Positions 1-4,170 of a stretch of DNA of 5,940 nucleotides are shown piece after piece. Origin of the DNA: an uncultured bacterium. GTDB taxonomy: Bacteria > Bacillota_A > Clostridia > Oscillospirales > Oscillospiraceae. How positions within the stretch are numbered: the first letter of the stretch is position 1; each line of letters begins with the position of its first letter. Position numbers and translations under genes: made by a program. The notes beneath the pieces were generated by a model. It was not told where the DNA came from and did not search any database. It saw only the letters and a list, made by a program, of their open reading frames with translations. Where the stretch lies: NCBI GenBank assembly GCA_905214605.1, contig CAJMMY010000075.1:1-5940 (forward strand), given 5' to 3'.

Positions 1-199
1 GGGTATAAATGAAGTTCTGGCCGGGTACGGTGCCCCAGTGGCCCACAATTTTCTTTTTGATATTGTCCATGGTCAGCTTTTCCCGGAGCAGGGGATTGCT
101 CAGCAGGTACAGCTGCCCGGCGGAAAGATAGTTCGATGCCCGCCAATAGGCGTCCATATGCTGCAGGGTTTCAGCGGAAACGGGGGTATGCTTTGTCAT
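1..199 (-). CDS. xfp: Phosphoketolase (xylulose-5-P / fructose-6-P), N-terminal 66 codons, cut by window edge
   Basis: This gene reads leftward from an ATG at 199-197 and leaves the window after 66 codons. The protein starts MTKHTPVSAETLQHMDAYWR and continues with the motifs NYLSAGQLYLL, NPLLRE and GHWGTVPGQNFIY. These match the N-terminus of thiamine-diphosphate-dependent phosphoketolases, where YWR-NYLS-GQ-YL and the GHWGT-PG-NF segment (active-site region) are highly conserved. Family knowledge: the enzyme cleaves xylulose 5-phosphate, and often fructose 6-phosphate, with phosphate to give acetyl phosphate plus glyceraldehyde 3-phosphate or erythrose 4-phosphate, in the cytoplasm. The family is about 800 residues, so more than 90% lies outside this window and substrate preference cannot be judged. 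The start is well supported: AAGGAGGA on the minus strand (213-206) lies 6 nt upstream, and a strong promoter lies further up. It is divergent from the two-component cluster. Confidence 0.9.
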   Translation of the reverse strand, partial: MTKHTPVSAETLQHMDAYWRASNYLSAGQLYLLSNPLLREKLTMDNIKKKIVGHWGTVPGQNFIYT

Positions 200-267
200 A
201 GAGAATCCTCCTTTTTCGTACACTCGATATATTTGATACGTTACATACAAGTAATACCAGTGACACT

Positions 268-296
268 ATATTATGCTATTTATTTCACAATTTCAA
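268..296 (-). promoter_or_regulatory. Sigma-A type promoter of the phosphoketolase gene
   Basis: Read on the minus strand, there is a -35 box TTGAAA (296-291), a 17-nt spacer and a -10 box TAATAT (273-268). Each box differs from consensus by one base and the spacing is optimal. Transcription should start near 261, giving a 5' leader of about 62 nt before the ATG at 199. Just downstream, around 241-254, lies the short palindrome TTAC-(6)-GTAA, which could be an operator, but this is weak. Confidence 0.75.
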
Positions 297-305
297 CCCA
301 TTTCG

Positions 306-328
306 TGTAAGAAAATTTTCTTTTTACA
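306..328. promoter_or_regulatory. Palindromic AT-rich element between the divergent promoters, possible operator
   Basis: A perfect 10-bp palindrome GAAAATTTTC (311-320) is flanked by TGTAA on the left (306-310) and TTACA on the right (324-328). The outer arms are offset by 3 bp, so the full inverted repeat is imperfect. It lies just upstream of the -35 of the leftward phosphoketolase promoter and about 30 bp upstream of the -10 of the rightward regulator promoter, a suitable place for a shared operator. AT-rich intergenic DNA can produce such palindromes by chance, and no regulator can be named. Confidence 0.3.
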
Positions 329-333
329 GATTA

Positions 334-364
334 TTCACTTTTGACTTGCAATCCGCGGTATAAT
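334..364 (+). promoter_or_regulatory. Putative promoter of the response regulator-kinase-htrA cluster, perfect -10 and poor -35
   Basis: A perfect TATAAT lies at 359-364, giving a start site near 371 and a leader of about 30 nt before the ATG at 403. No good -35 exists at 16-18 nt spacing. TTGACT (341-346) is only 12 nt upstream, and TTCACT (334-339) is 19 nt upstream. The half-sites TTTACAG (323), TTCACTT (334) and TTGACTT (341) look loosely like direct repeats, the first two 11 bp apart. OmpR-family regulators commonly bind direct repeats of about this period, so an activator-dependent, possibly autoregulated promoter is plausible. This is inference. Confidence 0.5.
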
Positions 365-388
365 TGGGTTACCATTACAAAAAAGAAT

Positions 389-395
389 GGAGGAG
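389..395 (+). promoter_or_regulatory. Ribosome binding site fixing the response regulator start
   Basis: GGAGGAG at 389-395 lies 7 nt before ATG 403. It decides against the in-frame TTG at 364, which would add 13 residues but overlaps the -10 box and could not be on the mRNA. The conserved receiver start (KKALIVEDD) also follows directly from ATG 403. Confidence 0.85.
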
Positions 396-402
396 TAGCC
401 TT

Positions 403-1101
403 ATGAGTAAAAAAGCTTTGATCGTCGAAGACGATGTGAATATTGCAGAACTCCTGAAGATATATTTGCAGAAAGACGGATTTGACACCCAAAATGCATA
501 CGACGGCAAGAAAGCCGTGGAGATGGCTGCGGAATTCCAGCCGGATATTATGCTGCTCGATATTATGCTGCCCGTCATGGACGGTTGGCAGGTGTGCCGG
601 GAAGTGCGGAAAACCTCTCAGGTGCCGATTATCATGCTCACCGCCAAGGGGGAGAGCACGGATAAGATTTCCGGTTTGGAAATGGGTGCGGACGATTATA
701 TTACCAAGCCCTTTGACCCGAAGGAATTGGTGGCACGGATTCACGCGGTGATGCGCCGTACCGACGGCGGAGAGCCTGCCGAGCCCCAGGGTAAAAAACT
801 GGTGTTCGATAAGCTGATTATCAATCTGGATTCCTATGAACTGATTGTGGACGGCAAGAAAATCGACACCCCGCCGAAAGAACTGGAACTGCTGTACCAT
901 CTGGCGTCGTTCCCCAACCGGGTGTTTACCCGGAACCAGCTGCTGGACGAGGTTTGGGGATTTGATTATTTCGGCGACAGCCGGACGGTAGACGTGCATG
1001 TGAAACGTCTGCGGGAAAAAATCGAGGGCGTTTCCGACCAGTGGGAGCTGACCACGGTGTGGGGTATTGGTTACAAATTCAAACTGAACGAAGAAACTTA
1101 A
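403..1101 (+). CDS. OmpR/PhoB-family DNA-binding response regulator
   Basis: This 232-residue protein is the cytoplasmic transcription factor of a two-component system. Residues 1-118 form a receiver domain: acidic pocket E9-D10-D11, phosphoacceptor D53 in LLDIMLP, switch residue T80 in IIMLTAK and K102 in TKPF. After a short linker (119-129), residues 130-230 are a winged-helix DNA-binding domain with the typical features LIINLDSYELIVDGK, TPPKELELL, VFTRNQLLDEVWG, SRTVDVHVKRLREKI and the C-terminal hairpin TTVWGIGYKF. The length is normal for the family. The histidine kinase follows after 87 nt and htrA after that, so this regulator most likely controls the cluster itself and other envelope-stress genes. 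By family it resembles regulators such as CssR, ResD and PhoP, but sequence alone does not say which is the ortholog, so no symbol is given. The start is set by the GGAGGAG site 7 nt upstream. Confidence 0.96.
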   Translation: MSKKALIVEDDVNIAELLKIYLQKDGFDTQNAYDGKKAVEMAAEFQPDIMLLDIMLPVMDGWQVCREVRKTSQVPIIMLTAKGESTDKISGLEMGADDYITKPFDPKELVARIHAVMRRTDGGEPAEPQGKKLVFDKLIINLDSYELIVDGKKIDTPPKELELLYHLASFPNRVFTRNQLLDEVWGFDYFGDSRTVDVHVKRLREKIEGVSDQWELTTVWGIGYKFKLNEET

Positions 1102-1102
1102 T

Positions 1103-1140
1103 GATTTGCCGGCCGGATTCTGTTCTCCGACCGGCAAATT
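1103..1140 (+). other. Stable hairpin between the response regulator and kinase genes
   Basis: Two bases after the regulator stop, ATTTGCCGGCCGGA (1104-1117) pairs with TCCGACCGGCAAAT (1126-1139) around an 8-nt loop, with one C-A mismatch in 14 positions; G1103 and T1140 can add a wobble pair. There is no T run after it on either strand, so it is not a canonical intrinsic terminator. A role in mRNA stability (protecting the regulator transcript), RNA processing or partial attenuation between the two cistrons is possible, but nothing in the sequence decides between them. Confidence 0.7.
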
Positions 1141-1145
1141 GAACA

Positions 1146-1160
1146 CCGGCGGTATGCCGG
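1146..1160 (+). other. Second small GC hairpin before the kinase start
   Basis: CCGGC (1146-1150) and GCCGG (1156-1160) are perfect 5-bp arms around the loop GGTAT. It lies 5 nt after the larger hairpin and 15 nt before the G-rich ribosome binding site of the kinase gene. The sequence shares the CCGG core of the upstream hairpin, so alternative pairings between the two are possible. Confidence 0.45.
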
Positions 1161-1175
1161 AATCGGAACGGAACC

Positions 1176-1191
1176 GGGGGAAGAACCTTTG
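1176..1191 (+). promoter_or_regulatory. Weak ribosome binding site and TTG start codon of the histidine kinase
   Basis: GGGGGAAG (1176-1183) lies just upstream of a TTG at 1189-1191. GGGGG can pair with the CCUCC of 16S rRNA using one G-U wobble. The next in-frame ATG (1216) has no purine-rich site before it and would remove the first residues before the membrane segment. The TTG is therefore the better start, but both the codon and the site are weak. Confidence 0.6.
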
Positions 1192-2607
1192 AATAGTATC
1201 TATTTCAAAAATTTCATGGCCATGGCTGTCATTGTGCTGACCAGTTTTCTGATTGTGGGCGTTTCCTTTGTGTTTATCCTGCGTTACTTTGTGATGAACG
1301 ATGCCCGGGAAAATATGGTGGCCAATGCCGAGCAGATTTCCCGGAATGCCGCAGCCATGACCGATGTAGATGAGCTGGAGGATTGGGATACCCGCATGAG
1401 CATCAGTATGCTCTCCGAGGCCACCGGCAACCATATTTTCCTGTGCGATAAAAACGGCGTGGTGATTTCCTGTTCGGATAAATCTCTGGGCTGCGGTCAC
1501 ATCGGCAAGCAGATTCCCAGAACTTACATCACCGCCATCAACAGCAACGGTCAGCTGGAACAGCTGACAGATTTGAACGGATTTTACGATACCGTCCGGG
1601 TGGTGGTGGCAGAGCCCATTGACATCGACAATACACTGGCGGGATATGTGTTTGTGTCCAAAGATTCCAGTGTGATTGTGGGCGCTTACGGAACCTTTAT
1701 GTATGTATTCGTGCTGACGATTACGGCGGTGATGAGCCTTGCCATGGTGCTGTCGTTGGTATTTTCCAAGCAAATGACGAAAAGTCTGGACGAAATGGCC
1801 GTGGCAGCCCGGAAATATTCCCACGGGGATTTTTCCATGCGGGTGAGCACCACGGACCGGGCGGACGAAATAGGCGCGCTGACCGATTCCTTCAACGAAA
1901 TGGCGGATTCTCTGGAAAAAGCGGAACGCAGCCGGCAGGAATTCATTGCCAATGTGTCCCATGAGCTGAAAACGCCCATGACCACCATTGCCGGATTTGC
2001 AGAGGGCCTGTTGGACGGCACCATTCCCAAAGAGGACGAAAACAAATATCTGACCATCATTGCCGATGAGACCCGCCGGCTGTCCCGTCTGGTACGGGAG
2101 ATGCTGGATATGTCCCGGATGTCCGACCATGTGGCGGCGCCGGAAAATATGAAGGATTTCAATCTGAATGAGGCCATTATTGCCACGCTCCTGAACTTCG
2201 AAACCCGGGCGGAAGACAAAAAACTGGCCGTGGAGCTGCATCTGCCGGACGACACCTTGACGGTCCGGGGCAACGAAGACGCCATTCGCCGGGTGATTTA
2301 CAACCTGCTGGATAATGCCATCAAGTTTGCAAAAGAGGGCGGCACTTTGGGGGTGTCTTTGTGGCAGCAGGGAGAAAAGGCTTACGTCAGCATTTCCGAT
2401 GAGGGCGAGACCATTCCGCCGGAGGATTTGCCCTTTATCTTTGACCGATTCCATAAATCGGACCGGTCCCGGAGTCTGGACCGAGACGGCGTGGGTCTGG
2501 GCTTGTATTTGGTGAAGTCCATTCTGAATGCCCACGATGAGGACATTGCCGTGACCAGTAAAGACGGCGTGACCAAGTTCGTGTTTACCATGACTTTGAC
2601 CAAATAA
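1189..2607 (+). CDS. Transmembrane sensor histidine kinase (HAMP, HisKA, HATPase)
   Basis: This 472-residue membrane kinase is the partner of the upstream response regulator. Membrane segment 1 is about residues 11-34; an extracytoplasmic sensor spans about 36-163; membrane segment 2 is about 166-192. A HAMP linker follows (about 193-246, with the conserved acidic DEIGALTDSFNEM). The dimerisation domain holds H258 in NVSHELKTPM, the autophosphorylation site. The ATPase domain has the N box YNLLDNAIKF (N372, N376), the G1 box D404-E-G406, the F box FIFDRF (416-421) and the G2 box DGVGLGLYLVK. G1 reads DEGETIP rather than the textbook DxGxGI, a variant I associate with Clostridia kinases. The sensor carries three cysteines close together (C86, C95, C102) in an otherwise cysteine-free region. 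The start is a TTG with a G-rich site. The stop lies 37 nt before htrA, suggesting a single transcript. The linkage to htrA suggests sensing of envelope or secretion stress; the ligand is unknown. Confidence 0.95.
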   Translation: MNSIYFKNFMAMAVIVLTSFLIVGVSFVFILRYFVMNDARENMVANAEQISRNAAAMTDVDELEDWDTRMSISMLSEATGNHIFLCDKNGVVISCSDKSLGCGHIGKQIPRTYITAINSNGQLEQLTDLNGFYDTVRVVVAEPIDIDNTLAGYVFVSKDSSVIVGAYGTFMYVFVLTITAVMSLAMVLSLVFSKQMTKSLDEMAVAARKYSHGDFSMRVSTTDRADEIGALTDSFNEMADSLEKAERSRQEFIANVSHELKTPMTTIAGFAEGLLDGTIPKEDENKYLTIIADETRRLSRLVREMLDMSRMSDHVAAPENMKDFNLNEAIIATLLNFETRAEDKKLAVELHLPDDTLTVRGNEDAIRRVIYNLLDNAIKFAKEGGTLGVSLWQQGEKAYVSISDEGETIPPEDLPFIFDRFHKSDRSRSLDRDGVGLGLYLVKSILNAHDEDIAVTSKDGVTKFVFTMTLTK

Positions 2608-2644
2608 TTGAAATTCTGTGGGAAATTTCGGAAAGGAACCGAAT

Positions 2645-3916
2645 ATGGAAGAAAGACAGAAGGATTGGTACCGCCCGGCGCAGACCGAGGAACCCTCGGC
2701 AGCGCGGGAACATGACCCGGTGGGGGCAAAAGAAGAGCTGATGCAGGCATACGGTACCCCGGAGCCACCCGCCCCGGTGAAAAAACGGCGGTGGGGTCTG
2801 ATTGTGGGCATTACGGCAGGAATTGCGCTGCTGTTGGCGTTGATTGTGGGAACTGCATTGCTGTTTGCCGATTCCGATGACACCGCGCAAGGCGATGATT
2901 ACTCCGATTACGGATTTTTCCAGTCGGAAAACGGACATAAAATCACCGGCGAGAATACCATTGCCCGGGCGGACCCCAACCCGGCGGTGACGCTGACCTT
3001 TACGGACAGGAAAGAAGATACCGAATTGGAATTGCAGGATCTGTATGAGAAATGCATTCCCAGTATTGTAGGCGTGGCGGCAGGATTGAACTCCGGATAT
3101 TCCTGGGGCACCGGCGTGGTGATGACGGCGGACGGATATATTCTGACCAACACCCACGTATTGGAGAAAGCCTCCGATGTGCAGGTGTCCCTGACTGACG
3201 GACGGATTTTCCCGGCAAAGCTGGTGGGCTGCGACCCGGTGAGCGATATTGCGGTGCTGAAGGTTGAGGCAACGGACCTGACCCCGGCGGAATTTGCGGA
3301 TTCCGGCAATGTGCGGGTGGGAGATTCCGTGGCAGCCATCGGCAATCCCCTCAGCGGAAAATTCGGCGGCACCATGACTGACGGCATTATTTCCGGCGTG
3401 AGCCGGAATGTCAGCTACGGCGGGCGGACCCAAACCCTGCTGCAAACCAATGCGGCGCTGAATGAGGGTAACTCCGGCGGCGCGCTGTTCAATCGTTACG
3501 GTCAGGTCATCGGCATTACCAATATGAAAATGATGACCACGGCAGACGCTACGGTGGAGGGCATCGGCTTTGCCATTCCCACCGCAACGGTGCAGACGGT
3601 GGTAAAGGATTTGCTGGAAGACGGTGAAATGCGGCCTTGTCTGGGCGTGTATGTGTACGTCAAAGAGAAATCTGACGATGCCGGTCCGGCAGGGTTGGAA
3701 GTGAATTCTGTCAGCCGGAATTCCGACGCGGCGGCACAGGGCGTGAAAACCGGCGATATTATCACGGAAATCAACGGGCAGCCCATCAAAAACTTCGATG
3801 TGGTTACGGAATTACTGATGGAACTCCATGCCGGGGATACGGTAACGCTGAAAATCTGGCGGAACGGAACGTTTCTGGAGAAGACCGTCAAACTGATTCC
3901 CCAGAGTGATTTTTAA
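2645..3916 (+). CDS. htrA: HtrA/DegP-like membrane-anchored serine protease with one PDZ domain
   Basis: This 423-residue protein belongs to peptidase family S1C. It has a hydrophilic cytoplasmic head (1-48, Pro/Glu rich, ending in KKRRW), one membrane segment (about 50-74) and an acidic linker (75-125). The chymotrypsin-fold protease domain (about 130-320) carries H171 in LTNTHVLE, D201 in DPVSDIAVLKV and S277 in NEGNSGGALF as the catalytic triad. One PDZ domain (about 331-420, starting CLGVYV, with the SDAAAQGVKTGDII motif) follows. The layout is that of Gram-positive HtrA proteases, anchored in the membrane with the active site outside, which degrade or refold misfolded exported proteins. 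Small variations are N269 (often D) and E274 (often P) before the GNSGG motif; the triad is complete. ATG 2645 is chosen because AAAGGAA at 2632-2638 is well placed; a GTG at 2618 in the same frame has no site. It is probably co-transcribed with the kinase (37 nt gap), with a terminator downstream. Confidence 0.96.
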   Translation: MEERQKDWYRPAQTEEPSAAREHDPVGAKEELMQAYGTPEPPAPVKKRRWGLIVGITAGIALLLALIVGTALLFADSDDTAQGDDYSDYGFFQSENGHKITGENTIARADPNPAVTLTFTDRKEDTELELQDLYEKCIPSIVGVAAGLNSGYSWGTGVVMTADGYILTNTHVLEKASDVQVSLTDGRIFPAKLVGCDPVSDIAVLKVEATDLTPAEFADSGNVRVGDSVAAIGNPLSGKFGGTMTDGIISGVSRNVSYGGRTQTLLQTNAALNEGNSGGALFNRYGQVIGITNMKMMTTADATVEGIGFAIPTATVQTVVKDLLEDGEMRPCLGVYVYVKEKSDDAGPAGLEVNSVSRNSDAAAQGVKTGDIITEINGQPIKNFDVVTELLMELHAGDTVTLKIWRNGTFLEKTVKLIPQSDF

Positions 3917-3955
3917 GGCAGACGGACCGCTTTTGAGAAAATTTGATGAATCTGA

Positions 3956-3985
3956 AAAAAGGTCGCCAAAAATGGCGGCCTTTTT
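3956..3985 (+). terminator. Intrinsic terminator after htrA
   Basis: GGTCGCC (3961-3967) pairs with GGCGGCC (3974-3980), including one G-U pair, around the loop AAAAAT, followed by five T (3981-3985). The run of A before the stem can pair with the T run, so the element should also work on the minus strand. It closes the regulator-kinase-htrA unit and separates it from glmS, whose promoter begins about 37 nt later. Confidence 0.9.
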
Positions 3986-4021
3986 CTGTCGGATTTCCGT
4001 TGCGCCCCGGGCAAAATCTTG

Positions 4022-4051
4022 TTGACACAGGATTGAACACTGGGGTATACT
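4022..4051 (+). promoter_or_regulatory. Sigma-A promoter of glmS
   Basis: A perfect TTGACA (4022-4027) is followed after 18 nt by TATACT (4046-4051), one base from consensus. The start site should be near 4058-4060, leaving a leader of about 112 nt before the glmS ATG. An overlapping TAATAT (4051-4056) has no -35 at usable spacing. The promoter looks strong, so control of glmS, if any, probably occurs in the leader. Confidence 0.85.
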
Positions 4052-4068
4052 AATATAGGCACTACGCT

Positions 4069-4117
4069 AAGCGGCGGGCTCTTCCTGTTCAGGATAAGAC
4101 CGGCGCTTTTTCTTTTT
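4069..4117 (+). terminator. Terminator-like attenuator hairpin in the glmS leader
   Basis: The segment 4069-4085 pairs with 4092-4108 around a short loop (TGTTCA). About 13-14 of 17 positions pair and the mismatches are internal; the base of the stem is AAGCG with CGCTT. TTTTTCTTTTT follows (4107-4117). The stem is imperfect in the middle but GC-rich at the base, next to the T tract, as intrinsic terminators are. It starts only about 10 nt after the predicted start site and lies before the coding region, so it would act as an attenuator rather than an end-of-gene terminator. Confidence 0.5.
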
Positions 4118-4130
4118 GTTAATGGGAAAA

Positions 4131-4150
4131 AACAGCCCAAGTAGGCTGTT
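4131..4150. other. Perfect hairpin before the glmS ribosome binding site
   Basis: AACAGCC (4131-4137) and GGCTGTT (4144-4150) are perfect 7-bp arms around the loop CAAGTA. No T run follows on the plus strand. On the minus strand the stem runs into a T tract (complement of the A run 4127-4132), so there it resembles an intrinsic terminator facing antisense transcripts. The right arm can alternatively pair with AACAG at 4154-4158 directly before the ribosome binding site, which suggests a switching role. Confidence 0.6.
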
Positions 4151-4170
4151 CGGAACAGGAGGGATTTCCT

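Larger units (their letters stand above)
4058..4170 (+). promoter_or_regulatory. Structured 5' leader of glmS, candidate cis-regulatory RNA
   Basis: Between the predicted start site and the glmS ATG lie about 112 nt that hold, in order, a GC hairpin with a T tract (4069-4117), a perfect hairpin (4131-4150) and an AGGAGGG ribosome binding site (4157-4163) 7 nt before the ATG. The segment 4080-4090 (TCTTCCTGTTC) is complementary along its whole length to 4153-4163 (GAACAGGAGGG), counting two G-U pairs, and so could mask the ribosome binding site. GGGCT (4076-4080) can also pair with AGCCC (4134-4138), and CTGTT (4146-4150) with AACAG (4154-4158). These pairings exclude each other. In many Firmicutes glmS is controlled by the glmS ribozyme; this leader is too short for it and I do not see its conserved core. 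It does not match a riboswitch class that I can name. Confidence 0.55.

Noticed and set aside
38..310. Plus-strand open frame over the phosphoketolase start and divergent promoter region
   Set aside because: It overlaps the conserved N-terminus of phosphoketolase on the other strand and runs through the promoter; it has no start signal and no protein-like pattern.
501..862. Repeated 12-mer GACGGCAAGAAA in the response regulator gene
   Set aside because: Both copies encode D-G-K-K in unrelated places of the protein with preferred codons, so this is chance and codon bias.
1103..1140. Intrinsic terminator after the response regulator
   Set aside because: The hairpin is strong but there is no T tract on the plus strand (TGAACACC follows) or on the minus strand, and the partner kinase follows without a visible promoter.
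331..2883. 850-codon open frame on the minus strand across the regulator, kinase and start of htrA
   Set aside because: It is the in-register antisense of two clearly real genes, kept open by codon bias. The translation is rich in His, Gln and Gly without any recognisable domain.
2585..3445. 286-codon minus-strand frame opposite htrA
   Set aside because: It is antisense to the catalytic domain of htrA with the complete triad on the other strand; there is no protein family resemblance.
4086..4145. Glutamine riboswitch (glnA type) in the glmS leader
   Set aside because: TGTTCA and AAGTAGG fragments recall conserved pieces of that class, but the surrounding helices and the full conserved segments are not present. 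Here AAGTA is the loop of a perfect hairpin.
3990..4170. glmS ribozyme upstream of glmS
   Set aside because: GTTGACACAGG at 4021-4031 slightly recalls the conserved GUUGACGAGG core, but it is the -35 promoter box, and the rest of the ribozyme core is missing. The transcribed leader of about 112 nt is too short.
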